Positions 9,742 to 18,117 are shown, counted from the first letter of the stretch. The stretch is 64,000 nt of DNA from Flavobacterium gyeonganense (GCF_029625295.1 NZ_CP121112.1:1674001-1738000); one strand, 5' to 3'. A program made the numbers and translations. The notes: generated by a model from the letters alone, not told the origin.

Positions 9742-10086
9742 ATGAGCATTCAAGCCTTTTTAGAAAAAGTAAAACAAACCCCAACACAAATCACATTTCC
9801 TGAAACTATTGCCGTAATTGAAGAAAACTACAACTTTACGCCAACTGCTTTTCAAAACGGAACACAGCATAACGCTGCAGGCGAAAATTCAGGTTCCTGC
9901 AAATTATTCTCTTTTGCGAAATTGCAGGATTTAAGCAAAGAAGAAACTTTAGCCTGCTTTGGCGCTTTTTATTTTGAAGAAGTTTTAGGCGATCCGAACG
10001 GAACAAACCACCAAAATATTAGAAATTTCATCAACTTGGGCTGGGACGGAATTCAGTTTGAAGGAAATGCTTTAGAAGCAAAATAA
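9742..10086 (+). CDS. HopJ-type III effector family protein
   Basis: A 114-residue protein of the HopJ family (Pfam PF08888), named after a Pseudomonas effector but widespread in free-living bacteria, where it is unlikely to be an effector. Recognisable parts are FLEKVKQTPTQITFPETIAVIE at the N-terminus, the AAGENSGSCKLFSFAKLQ centre and the GDPNGTNHQNIRNFINLGW end. No signal peptide or secretion genes are nearby. It is flanked by palindromic repeats on both sides and is probably monocistronic. The biochemical role is unknown. Confidence 0.85.
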   Translation: MSIQAFLEKVKQTPTQITFPETIAVIEENYNFTPTAFQNGTQHNAAGENSGSCKLFSFAKLQDLSKEETLACFGAFYFEEVLGDPNGTNHQNIRNFINLGWDGIQFEGNALEAK

Positions 10087-10150
10087 TTTTAGTTAGAATT
10101 CCACATTCTGAACTAATTAAAATTCTGAAAAAGTCAAACACAAAATATTC

Positions 10151-10211
10151 AACCACAAATTACACAAATTTTCGCAAGTTGAATTGGCGGAAATTTGTGT
10201 AATTTGTGGTT
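10151..10211. repeat. Perfect 21-base inverted repeat
   Basis: Arms 10151-10171 and 10191-10211 are exact complements (AACCACAAATTACACAAATTT and its reverse), with a 19-base loop. It is the intact version of the repeat at 9658-9717 and lies in the gap before recJ. Confidence 0.85.
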
Positions 10212-10237
10212 AAAAAATAAACATCAGATTAAACGTT

Positions 10238-10267
10238 TTTTAGTCCCGATAGCTATCGGGACTAAAA
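10238..10267. repeat. Perfect 30-base palindrome (TCCCGATAGCTATCGGGA type)
   Basis: A perfect self-complementary sequence centred between 10252 and 10253, with core TCCCGATAGCTATCGGGA. Close relatives (TCCCGAAAGCTTTCGGGA and TCCCGAAAGCATTCGGGA) sit inside the two tRNA relics near 17.4 and 17.8 kb. It lies 27 bases before recJ and could form a cruciform or a transcript hairpin. Confidence 0.85.
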
Positions 10268-10293
10268 TCTAAAATCAACAATCTAAAATCAAA

Positions 10294-11993
10294 ATGCGCT
10301 GGACCATAAAACCAAAACCTTCTGAAGATAAAATCAAACATCTGGCACAAGCCTTAAATGTAGAAGATTTTGTAGCCACACTTTTGATTCAGCGTGGAAT
10401 TGAAACTTTTGAAGAGGCTAAAAATTTCTTTCGCCCATCTTTAGAACATCTGCATGATCCATATTTAATGAAAGATATGGATAAAGCCGTTGCCCGAATT
10501 GAACAAGCGATTGAAAATCAGGAAAACATTCTGGTTTTTGGCGATTATGATGTTGACGGAACAACTGCGGTTTCTTTGGTTTCTTCGTATTTGAAATCCC
10601 ATTACCCAAATATTGCGACTTACATTCCGGACCGTTACGACGAAGGTTACGGAATTTCTTACAAAGGAATTGACTTTGCAGACGATAACGGATTTTCTTT
10701 GATTATCGCTTTAGACTGCGGAATAAAATCTATTGATCATATCGCCTACGCAAAAGCAAAAAACATTGATTTCATAGTTTGCGATCACCACAGACCTGGC
10801 GAAATTCTCCCTGATGCTGTTGCGGTCTTAGACCCAAAAGAGAAGACTGCTCCTACCCTTACGACGAATTGTGCGGCTGCGGAGTTGGTTTTAAACTGAT
10901 TCAGGCTTTAGGTAAGAACAGAAACGAAACTATAGAAGATTTAGTTCCGTATCTTGACTTGGTGGCTACGGCAATTGCAGCAGATATAGTTCCGATTACG
11001 GGGGAAAACAGGGTTTTAGCTTACTATGGGTTAAAGGTTATCAACAGCGAGCCAAGACCGGGGATTAAAGCTTTGGTACATCAGGTAAAAAAGAAAACCT
11101 TAGATATTACGGATGTTGTATTTATTATTTCTCCACGAATTAATGCCGCTGGAAGAATCAAACATGGAAATCATGCGGTTGAACTATTAACCGAATTTGA
11201 TTTCGAACAAGCCCAGCAATTTGCGTCAGAAATTGAGCAATACAATGCTGACCGAAAAGATTTAGATAAAAAAATCACCAAAGAAGCTTTTCAGCAAATT
11301 ATAGAGAACAACGAAGAAGAACGTTTTTCAACCGTTGTTTTTCAGGAAGACTGGCACAAAGGCGTAATCGGAATTGTAGCTTCGAGATTAATTGAAACCT
11401 ATTATCGTCCGACCTTGGTTTTCACTAAAAGCGGAGATAAATATGCTGCTTCAGCAAGATCTGTAAAAGGTTTCGATGTTTATAATGCCTTAGACAACTG
11501 CTCAGAACATCTCGAGCAATTTGGAGGACACATGTACGCCGCCGGAATGACTTTGAAGGCAGAAAATTATATGGCTTTCAAAGCCGCTTTTGAGAAATGC
11601 GTCGAAGAAACTATTCATCCTGATATGCGTACTCCGGAAATCGAAATTGATGCCGAAATTGACTTCCCAGATATTACCCCAAAATTAATTCGGATTTTAA
11701 AACAATTTGAACCTTTTGGCCCACAAAACATGACTCCGGTTTTTATGACCCGAAATACAAAAGATACCGGATATGCCAAAAATCTTGGTTCAGAAGAAGA
11801 ACATTTAAGGCTCTTTGTCAAACAAAACAACTCTGACGGAATAGCCGCTATTGGTTTTGGACTCGGAAAAAAAATAAATATTGTACAAAATCAAAATCCG
11901 TTTCAACTGGCTTATTGCATTGCTGAAAATGAATGGAACGGTAACATTTCAACTCAGCTGATGCTGAAAGATATTAGAAGTAATGAAAAATAA
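10294..11993 (+). pseudogene. recJ: Single-stranded-DNA exonuclease RecJ, frame-broken
   Basis: RecJ is a 5'-3' ssDNA exonuclease in recombination and mismatch repair. The first frame (10294-10899) carries FGDYDVDGTTAVSLV and the DHH motif in VCDHHRPGE. The second (from about 10840 to 11993) carries CGCGVGFKLIQALG, the DHHA1-type GGHMYAAGMTL and the C-terminal OB region. The frame is lost at the AAAA run 10836-10839: one more A would read DPKREDCSYPYDELCGCGVG, the normal RecJ text, and give an intact 566-residue protein. As both halves are otherwise well conserved, a sequencing deletion is more likely than decay. The last 11 bases overlap the MFS gene. Confidence 0.9.
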
Positions 11994-13266
11994 CGAAAAG
12001 AAAAACGACCCGTATCAGGCGTTACGCTATAGAGAATTTAACGTGTTTTTATTGTTGCGTTTTGCAATGGTTTTTGCCTGGTCGATGCAGTTTATTGTGA
12101 TTGAATGGGAAGTTTACAGTTTGACAAAAGATCCGCTGTCATTAGGTTTTATTGGTTTGATGGAAATTATTCCTGCCGTTTCAATGGCTTTGTTTGCAGG
12201 ACATATTGTCGATCAGAGAGAAAAGAAAGGATTATTGGTAAAATGTATTTTAGGATTCTCAGTCATAAGTTTTGGACTTTTCTTGCTAACCTGGCCAAAA
12301 GTTGTTGGAGATTGGTCTAAAGATTACATTTTATATTCCATTTATGCTCTTGTCTTTGTCGGCGGAATTGTTCGTTCTTTTATGGGACCAACTATTTTCT
12401 CTCTTTTATCATTGATCATTCCTAAAAAAGTATATCCAAATGCGGCGACCTGGAGCAGTACAGTTTGGCAGATTGGAGCCGTTATGGGTCCTGCATTGGC
12501 AGGGTTTTCAATTAACTGGATTGGTGTTCACTGGTCTATGTGTCTGGTATTCGGATTTTCTATTCTTTCCTTAATTGCCTTATCGCAAATCAGCAAAAAA
12601 CCAATCTTAAATCCGAAAATTGGTGAATCTATAAAAGACAGTCTTACTGAAGGTTTGACTTTTGTATTCAAAAATCAGATTGTTTTAGGTGCGTTATCGC
12701 TTGATATGATTGCGGTACTTTTTGGAGGAGCCGTTGCTTTATTGCCTATTTTTGCTCAGGATATTTTAAAAGTGGGTTCTGAAGGTTTTGGTATCTTAAG
12801 AGCTGCTCCTGCAGTAGGATCTTTCATTACAGTACTCGTTTCCGCTTATGTACCTTTAAATAAAAATGCAGGAAAGAAACTTTTAGCAGCCATATTTGTT
12901 TTTGGATTGTCGATCATTTTATTTGGTCTTTCAACTTATTTCTGGCTTTCTGTTTTCGCTTTATTTTTGAGTGGACTTGCTGACGGAATTTCGGTTGTAA
13001 TCAGGCAAACTATCCTGCAGCTTAAAACGCCGGATCATATGCGTGGTCGTGTTGGTGCTGTAAATTCAATTTTTGTTGGATCTTCTAATGAATTGGGTGC
13101 TTTTGAAAGCGGTGCGACTGCCAAATTGATGGGAACTGTAACTTCAGTTGTTTTTGGTGGAAGTGTGACCCTTTTAACGGTTATTGTAACCGCACTTAAA
13201 TCACCAACTTTTAGAAATTTGGATCTAAATAGAGATATGGAAGATCATCAGGATTTAAACAGATAA
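11983..13266 (+). CDS. MFS transporter (EntS/enterobactin-exporter-like)
   Basis: A 427-residue major facilitator with about 12 predicted membrane helices, starting with LLLRFAMVFAWSMQFIVIEWE. The loop between helices 2 and 3 carries GHIVDQREKKG, the MFS motif A position, and the DHMRGRVGAVNSIF stretch in the second half is typical of the EntS/MFS_3 group, which exports siderophores, drugs or other small molecules. It overlaps recJ by 11 bases, so translation may be coupled. The substrate is unknown. Confidence 0.87.
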   Translation: MKNNEKKNDPYQALRYREFNVFLLLRFAMVFAWSMQFIVIEWEVYSLTKDPLSLGFIGLMEIIPAVSMALFAGHIVDQREKKGLLVKCILGFSVISFGLFLLTWPKVVGDWSKDYILYSIYALVFVGGIVRSFMGPTIFSLLSLIIPKKVYPNAATWSSTVWQIGAVMGPALAGFSINWIGVHWSMCLVFGFSILSLIALSQISKKPILNPKIGESIKDSLTEGLTFVFKNQIVLGALSLDMIAVLFGGAVALLPIFAQDILKVGSEGFGILRAAPAVGSFITVLVSAYVPLNKNAGKKLLAAIFVFGLSIILFGLSTYFWLSVFALFLSGLADGISVVIRQTILQLKTPDHMRGRVGAVNSIFVGSSNELGAFESGATAKLMGTVTSVVFGGSVTLLTVIVTALKSPTFRNLDLNRDMEDHQDLNR

Positions 13267-13395
13267 ATTTTAACATAGTCATAAGTTCATTTAAAAAATT
13301 ACGATGTAAACTAAAATGAACTTATATGACTTATATGGTAAAGATTTTTTCACAATTTTATGAATTTTTTATTTAGAATTAATATAAATAATATT

Positions 13396-13403
13396 TATAT
13401 TTG
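13396..13403 (+). promoter_or_regulatory. Bacteroidota-type -7 element
   Basis: TATATTTG, 20 bases before the ATG at 13424, matches TAnnTTTG and suggests a very short leader. The surrounding sequence is nearly all A and T, so a chance match is possible. Confidence 0.4.
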
Positions 13404-13423
13404 TTGAAATAAAGGATTTTATA

Positions 13424-13780
13424 ATGAAAGATATTGAACAGATATACCACAATAATTTTGGAGTGGCCTTTTATTGGAAAAAGGAAAACAAAACAATTTT
13501 AGATAAAGTACAATTGGTTTTCAGGGAAACCGGATTTTATCTTTCTGTTGTCGAATTGAATCAGTTTTGTGATTTGATTGAGGACAGCCTTATTGAAAAT
13601 ACTTGTTGTGAATCCTGCCAGTTAAAAAACAGCTGTCATAAATTTTTACTCAAAACGCCTTTATCACAAGTAGATTTGGCCGTTTCGATGAAAGAAATAA
13701 AATCAATAAAGGATTTGATTGAAGGAACTTTATTCCGGTTGGATCTGGATGAATATGTATACGGACCGGGCTTAAACTAA
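13424..13780 (+). CDS. Small cysteine-containing protein of unknown function
   Basis: A 118-residue cytosolic protein. A cluster of cysteines lies at residues 61, 62, 65 and 71 (CCESCQLKNSC), with one more at 49, so it may bind zinc or an iron-sulphur centre. The N-terminal half reads like a small beta-rich domain (FGVAFYWKKENK, then VQLVFRETGFYLSVVELNQF). A distantly similar pattern, without the cysteine cluster, appears in the small protein at 55971-56237. It has its own promoter-like motif and no operon partner. The family is common in Flavobacteriia as a hypothetical protein. Confidence 0.65.
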   Translation: MKDIEQIYHNNFGVAFYWKKENKTILDKVQLVFRETGFYLSVVELNQFCDLIEDSLIENTCCESCQLKNSCHKFLLKTPLSQVDLAVSMKEIKSIKDLIEGTLFRLDLDEYVYGPGLN

Positions 13781-13853
13781 GAAATTCAAAATTATTTAAC
13801 AGTTATTTTTCATAATTGGAATATATTTATTTTAAAAAAGTATATTTACAATA

Positions 13854-15067
13854 ATGAAAAAAGCCAATATTTTTTTTACCTTTTTTTCTTTGCCCTGCTT
13901 TTAACAAGCTGCAAAAATGAATCCGATGACTATATTGATCCCCGTGGAACCGATTATGCAGGTTCTGAAAGCTGCATTCAATGTCATCAAAAGCTGCATG
14001 AAACTTCTATTCTCAGTGCCCATTACAAAGCCACATTACCCGGAACTAAAGAAAATATTTTAGGACATTTTACAAATGGCAAAAATACTTTCGTCTACGA
14101 TAAAAACACAAAGCTGGTAATGGAGGAACGTAACGATTCCCTTTATCAGGTATTGTATGAAAACGGAAAAGAAGTTAAAGCTTATCCTTTCGACGTTCTC
14201 TTTGGCTTTAAACATGCACAAACCAGCGGTTACTGGAAAAATCATAATTTTTATGAGTTACCCATTTCTTACTATAAATCTATAAACAACTGGGCAACAA
14301 GTCCGGATTATTCTGCTACTAATGCTGATTTTACTAAAAAAATACAAAAAGAATGCTTTTCATGCCACAGTTCTAATATTGGAAGCGACTATGTGACTAC
14401 AAGCAGTTCAGAAGCTTATAATTATATGGGAATGGAAGTCCATAATTTCATGAACAAAAACACTTTAATTTACGGAATAGATTGTGAGCGCTGCCATGGC
14501 CCGGCAAAAGAGCATGTTCGGACACATCGAAAATTTCCTGATTTAAAAAAAGCTCAAAATATGGTTTCTTTTCGTAATCTGAACAGGCAGCAAAGAATTG
14601 ATGCCTGCGCCTTATGCCATTCGGGGAATGATAAAATGAAACTAAAATCAAGATTTCAATTTAAACCAGGAGAAAGTCTATCCGTTTATTTTCAGGAAAA
14701 CCGAAATCCAAAAGACACTATGAATTATGACGTTCATGGGAACCAGTTAGGCCTGCTTTCTCAAAGCAAGTGTTTTCAGAAAAGTCAGACTATGGACTGC
14801 ATTACCTGTCATAATCCTCATCAGGATACACCCAAAAAAAGTATTTCGTATTCTAAAATCTGTATGAGCTGCCATCAAAGTACACAGCACAAAGCTGCAA
14901 CTTTAAAAACAATTTCAAAATCGGGGTTAGCGAATAATTGCGTAGAATGTCATATGCCAACACAAAATTCGAAAGTAATCCGTTTTCAGCAATCAAACAG
15001 TTCAGCTGTTAACAGTTATTCACTAAGAACACACAAAATAGCTATTTATCCAGCAGGCAAAAATTAA
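13854..15067 (+). pseudogene. Multihaem c-type cytochrome lipoprotein, frame-broken near the N-terminus
   Basis: Seven CxxCH haem sites are readable: CIQCH, CFSCH, CERCH, CALCH, CITCH, CMSCH and CVECH. The protein should sit in the periplasm or on the outer membrane and carry electrons. From the ATG at 13854 the frame stops after 16 codons. Adding one T in the T-run at 13881-13887 (or 13870-13877) joins it to a perfect lipoprotein signal, ALLLTSC, and the long downstream frame, giving 404 residues. That restored signal peptide argues strongly for a missing base. Starting inside at 14120 would lose the signal peptide and the first haem site. The gene ends exactly where the convergent LpxH-like gene ends. 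The exact electron partner is unknown. Confidence 0.82.
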
Positions 15068-15811
15068 TTATTTTTCAAACTTTTTAAGTTCAAAAGTATC
15101 ACCATCAAAAACACCGTACGTAAAATAACCAATCCAGTCACCCAAATTGACATATTTTGAATCTTCTCCGACTGGAATAATCATTGGCAGGTGGCGATGG
15201 CCAAAGATAAAATAATTGTAATGCTTGGTTTCGAGTTTACGTTTGGCATACAAAACCAGCCATTCATTTTCTTCACCCAGAAATTTCACATCTTCATCAC
15301 CGGAAATGAGTTTGTTTTTTACCGATAAGTATTGTGCTAAACTCACACCAACATCAGGATGCAGCCAACGGAAAAGCCATTTTGAAAACGGATTTGTAAA
15401 GACTTTTTTCATTCTTTTATATCCCTTGTCTCCGGGACCTTTTCCGTCCCCGTGACCAATCAGGAATGTTTTTCCACTAAAAGTAAATTCTTTATTGTCA
15501 TGATAAACCGGAATATTCAATTCGGTTTCAAAATAATCATGCATCCACAAATCATGGTTTCCGACAAAGAAAAAAATTGGGATGCCGCTATCACGAAGCT
15601 CAGCCAGTTTACCTAAAATACGAACAAAACCTTTTGGAACAACCGTTTTATATTCGAACCAAAAATCGAACAGATCACCTAATAAAAAAATAGCTTCGGC
15701 ATCTTCTTTTACTTCATCAAGCCAGGCTACGAATTTTTTTTCACGAGGCAAGCTCAATTCGGGAGTTGGAGCTCCGAAATGCTGATCAGAAGCAAAATAT
15801 ATTTTTTTCAT
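15068..15811 (-). CDS. UDP-2,3-diacylglucosamine diphosphatase-like metallophosphoesterase
   Basis: A calcineurin-like phosphoesterase of 247 residues that in Bacteroidota most likely does the LpxH step of lipid A synthesis, hydrolysing UDP-2,3-diacylglucosamine to lipid X at the inner membrane. All metal motifs are present: SDQHFGAP, GDLFDFWFEY, GNHDLW, GHGDG and GHRHLPM. I use the ATG at 15811 (MKKIYFASDQHF); the frame is open to a TTG at 15847 but the extra residues are not family-like. The enoyl-CoA hydratase, QueD and this gene run in the same direction, with gaps of 161 and 63 bases. Confidence 0.88.
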   Translation of the reverse strand: MKKIYFASDQHFGAPTPELSLPREKKFVAWLDEVKEDAEAIFLLGDLFDFWFEYKTVVPKGFVRILGKLAELRDSGIPIFFFVGNHDLWMHDYFETELNIPVYHDNKEFTFSGKTFLIGHGDGKGPGDKGYKRMKKVFTNPFSKWLFRWLHPDVGVSLAQYLSVKNKLISGDEDVKFLGEENEWLVLYAKRKLETKHYNYFIFGHRHLPMIIPVGEDSKYVNLGDWIGYFTYGVFDGDTFELKKFEK

Positions 15812-15874
15812 TGTTGTGAGATGTGAATTGTGAGACGTGAGATGCAAAACATTTCACTTTTGACTTTCGACTAA

Positions 15875-16327
15875 TTAAAGATTATCAGACGCAAACCATT
15901 CTGCGAATGAAGAATCCGTTTCCTGAAGTTTTAGTGAAAAAAGTGAAATTCCGGCAGGTAAGCGCGATATGATTCTTTTGGCAAAATCAATTACCATATT
16001 TTCGCTCGTTGGCTGGTAATCTACTAAAATTACATGATGCCCACGATTTTTCAGTTCGTTTGCCAATTCGATATGTGGTGTAGTTTCGTTAAAAACAGTT
16101 GCATGATCAAACTGATCGACGATTTCTTCTTTTACAATTTTCTTTAGATCCGAAAAATCAATCACCATTCCGAATTTTACATTGGATCGGTCCGTAATTG
16201 GCGAACCAATAACCGTTACCGATAATTTGTAACTGTGTCCGTGAACGTTTTTGCATTTTCCGTCGTAGCCGTACAAAGCGTGTCCGGTTTCGAAACTAAA
16301 TTGTTTTGTAATTCTGATATTACTCAT
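15875..16327 (-). CDS. queD: 6-carboxytetrahydropterin synthase / 6-pyruvoyl-tetrahydropterin synthase family
   Basis: A T-fold enzyme of 150 residues, probably QueD of the queuosine/7-deazaguanine pathway, which turns dihydroneopterin triphosphate into 6-carboxytetrahydropterin. The zinc histidines lie in ETGHALYGYDG and NVHGHSYKL, with the catalytic cysteine just before (KCKNVHGH). DQFDHATVFN and PTSENMVID are also typical. The chosen start is the ATG at 16327 (MSNIRIT); the six residues upstream in frame are not conserved. Other queuosine genes are not in the window, so a pterin role cannot be excluded. Confidence 0.88.
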   Translation of the reverse strand: MSNIRITKQFSFETGHALYGYDGKCKNVHGHSYKLSVTVIGSPITDRSNVKFGMVIDFSDLKKIVKEEIVDQFDHATVFNETTPHIELANELKNRGHHVILVDYQPTSENMVIDFAKRIISRLPAGISLFSLKLQETDSSFAEWFASDNL

Positions 16328-16405
16328 CGGTTGTTTTTTCTGCAAATTTAGGAAATAGATGTGAGAAATGGTCTTTTAATAGAAAAAGGTCTTGATTTAC
16401 GGTTT

Positions 16406-16480
16406 TAGCCCTGATCGCAGCGACATCCTTTTGTGGCGGGGTTCGCCACAAAAGATATAGCGGAGAGCAGGAACAGCTCC
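16406..16480 (+). repeat. Dispersed structured element, copy 2
   Basis: Same conserved outer parts as copy 1 (AGCCCTGATCGCAGCGaCATCC at the left, AAAGATATAGCGGAGAGCAGG at the right), but with a different inner hairpin built on TTTTGTGGCG and CGCCACAAAA. Changing inner stem sequence with conserved ends suggests selection for structure. It lies between the enoyl-CoA hydratase and queD. Confidence 0.75.
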
Positions 16481-16488
16481 TGACAAAA

Positions 16489-17253
16489 CTACTTTTTAAA
16501 TTGCAATAAAGCCGTTTTGGTAAAGTCTGACAAAACCAGTTTACCTGTAATTTTAGCACGCTCAATCAGAATAGACTCCCATTGTTCTGTGCCTTCCCAA
16601 ATAATTTTCTTCATTTCAAGTAAAGCTTCAGGATTGTATGAACTGAGTTTTTGTGCAAAATTTTCCACTTCTGCATCCAGTACATCAGCATTATGAAGTG
16701 CTGAATAAAGTCCGTTTTGCAAGGCCCAACTTGCCGATTTCCATTCGTGTGCGGCTAAAGTCATTTGGGTCATCGCCATTTTACCGATTTTACGGGAAAC
16801 AGCAGGCTCAATGACAAACGGTCCGATACCAATAGCGAGTTCCGAGAGTTTTACGGCACTCTCAGGTGTTGCCAAAACATAATCGCAGGCAGCTATAATG
16901 CCCACGCCTCCTCCAACGGCTTTTCCCTGAACGCGTCCAATAATTAGCTTTGTACAATTACGCATAGCGTTTAGTAAATGCGCAAAACCGGAGAAAAATT
17001 CGGTTCCCTGTTCTTCATTTTGTACCGCCAGCAGTTCATCAAACGAAGCTCCGGAACAGAATACTTTTGAACCTTCGCTTTGGAGGATAATAACTGAAAC
17101 CGCTTCATTTCGGCTTAACAAATTGATTTCTGCTGTTAGTCGATCTAACAACTCACGCGGAAAAGAATTGCTGGCAGGGTGTCCAAACTGAATGGTTGCC
17201 ACCGTATTTTGGAAGGAAGTTGCTAAACTTCCGTTTTGATTTTCTGTACTCAT
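16489..17253 (-). CDS. Enoyl-CoA hydratase/isomerase family protein
   Basis: A 254-residue crotonase-fold enzyme that probably hydrates or isomerises an acyl-CoA. The two oxyanion-hole parts are FCSGASFDELL and GKAVGGGVGIIAACDY. The SAVKLSELAIGIGP segment corresponds to the usual catalytic-Glu region, with Glu present. It most resembles PaaG/methylglutaconyl-CoA hydratase-like members, but substrate specificity cannot be read from the sequence. The stop lies 9 bases beyond dispersed element copy 2. The gene is transcribed away from the tRNA-Ala region. Confidence 0.87.
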   Translation of the reverse strand: MSTENQNGSLATSFQNTVATIQFGHPASNSFPRELLDRLTAEINLLSRNEAVSVIILQSEGSKVFCSGASFDELLAVQNEEQGTEFFSGFAHLLNAMRNCTKLIIGRVQGKAVGGGVGIIAACDYVLATPESAVKLSELAIGIGPFVIEPAVSRKIGKMAMTQMTLAAHEWKSASWALQNGLYSALHNADVLDAEVENFAQKLSSYNPEALLEMKKIIWEGTEQWESILIERAKITGKLVLSDFTKTALLQFKK

Positions 17254-17359
17254 AAATATAGTTTTAAAGTAAAGTTACGGTTTTGATAACTATTTTTTGA
17301 GCTATATTGATTTGAAATTTGGTTTTTGAAAATTAATTGACTTTATTTGCTCTCGAAAC

Positions 17360-17411
17360 GGGGGATTAGCACATTTGGCTAGAGTGTCCCGAAAGCTTTC
17401 GGGAAGGTGAC
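17360..17411 (+). pseudogene. tRNA-Ala relic 1 (5' half with replaced anticodon arm)
   Basis: From its first base it matches the intact tRNA-Ala gene at 17431 nearly base for base through the acceptor and D arms (GGGGGATTAGCaCATTTGGCTAGAGtG). The anticodon arm is then replaced by the palindrome TCCCGAAAGCTTTCGGGA. The variable-loop sequence AGGTGAC follows, and then the match ends, so the T arm and 3' acceptor are missing. It cannot make a tRNA. Confidence 0.8.
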
Positions 17412-17430
17412 GGCGCAACACTTTATACAC

Positions 17431-17504
17431 GGGGGATTAGCTCATTTGGCTAGAGCGCTTGCCTGGCAGGCAAGAGGTGATCGGTTCGAATCCGATATTC
17501 TCCA
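17431..17504 (+). tRNA. tRNA-Ala (anticodon GGC)
   Basis: A full cloverleaf of 74 bases. The acceptor is GGGGGAT with ATTCTCC (with G-U pairs), the D stem GCTC/GAGC, the anticodon stem CTTGC/GCAAG with loop CTGGCAG, and the T arm ATCGG-TTCGAAT-CCGAT, with A as discriminator. The 3' CCA is not encoded. A terminator hairpin follows at 17513. The frame that opens the GIY-YIG gene runs through this tRNA but is not coding there. Confidence 0.95.
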
Positions 17505-17512
17505 CAAACTAC

Positions 17513-17545
17513 AAACTCAAGTCCAAAAGGCTTGAGTTTTTTTAT
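17513..17545 (+). terminator. Terminator of tRNA-Ala
   Basis: The stem AAACTCAAG / CTTGAGTTT is followed by a run of T. A near copy, also following tRNA-like 3' sequence, occurs at 19315-19342. Confidence 0.8.
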
Positions 17546-17554
17546 TTTAACTCT

Positions 17555-17809
17555 ATGTTTTACACTTACATCTTATATTCTGAGATATTGGACAAATATT
17601 ACATCGGCTCTTGTGAAAACTTACAAAAGAGATTAAACGATCACTTGAATGGAAGAAGTACTTTTACTAAAACAGCTAAAGATTGGGTGTTGAAATATTC
17701 AGAAAATTTTGAAACAAGAGCAGAAGCAGTTAGACGAGAGCTGGAAATCAAGAAAAAGAAAAGCAGGAAATATATTGAATATCTATTATTGAATAACTCA
17801 ATTGAATAG
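17555..17809 (+). CDS. Stand-alone GIY-YIG nuclease-domain protein
   Basis: An 84-residue protein made of one GIY-YIG domain (YTYILYSEILDKYYIGSCEN, with the variant YIL...YIG core, then Arg in LQKRLNDHLNG and a Glu in the RRELEIKKKKSRK helix). Such UPF0213-like proteins are thought to cut or bind DNA. I start at the ATG at 17555 (MFYTYILYS); the frame is open into the tRNA, but MPGRQEVIGSNPIF is just translated tRNA. The gene is packed between tRNA-Ala and relic 2, and its stop codon lies inside the relic's D-arm remnant. That suggests it moved as a unit with tRNA sequence. Activity is unproven. Confidence 0.85.
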   Translation: MFYTYILYSEILDKYYIGSCENLQKRLNDHLNGRSTFTKTAKDWVLKYSENFETRAEAVRRELEIKKKKSRKYIEYLLLNNSIE

Positions 17810-17861
17810 AGCGTCCCGAAAGCATTCGGGAAGGTGACCGGTTCAAATCAGGTATTCTCCA
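17807..17861 (+). pseudogene. tRNA-Ala relic 2 (3' part with replaced anticodon arm)
   Basis: This starts inside the D arm (TAGAGCG), has the palindrome TCCCGAAAGCATTCGGGA in place of the anticodon arm, and continues through AGGTGAC, a T arm (CGGTTCAAATCAGGT) and the acceptor ATTCTCCA. It lacks the 5' half. Together with relic 1 it would make one whole, anticodon-less tRNA copy. The first 31 bases repeat relic 1 (17380-17411) almost exactly. Confidence 0.8.
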
Positions 17862-17872
17862 CAAACATTACT

Positions 17873-17905
17873 AAGCACTTATAGCAATATAGGTGCTTTT
17901 TTTCT
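17873..17905 (+). terminator. Terminator after tRNA relic 2
   Basis: A hairpin of AAGCACTTATA with TATAGGTGCTT, followed by seven T residues, just downstream of the GIY-YIG gene and relic 2. It probably ends the GIY-YIG transcript. Confidence 0.65.
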
Positions 17906-18040
17906 CGGGGTACAATATATTTAAGTTCCCGGCAGAGTCATTTCTACTCAAAAACTATGATAATTTATTACTACCAACAATTCTTCTTAGTACCATTAAA
18001 AATATTTTAATCTCACAATAAAATTAACAGATTTTTCCTA

Positions 18041-18048
18041 TATTTGAT
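18041..18048 (+). promoter_or_regulatory. Bacteroidota-type -7 element
   Basis: TATATTTG matches TAnnTTTG and lies 70 bases before the lipoprotein gene at 18118, giving an AT-rich leader of about 60 bases. It suggests that the two-gene cargo is transcribed independently of the tRNA. Confidence 0.45.
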
Positions 18049-18117
18049 ACAAATTTCATCCGGAGAAGAAATTTAAAAAGACTTTAAAAAATTATTAATT
18101 TAATTAAACGAAACTAA

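Noticed and set aside
9742..10086. A type III secretion effector
   Set aside because: The HopJ family name is historical; no secretion genes are nearby and the family is common in free-living bacteria, so it is not called as an effector.
17459..17554. An N-terminal extension of the GIY-YIG gene beginning MPGRQEVIGSNPIF
   Set aside because: These codons are the tRNA-Ala sequence and its terminator read as protein; the domain begins at the ATG at 17555.
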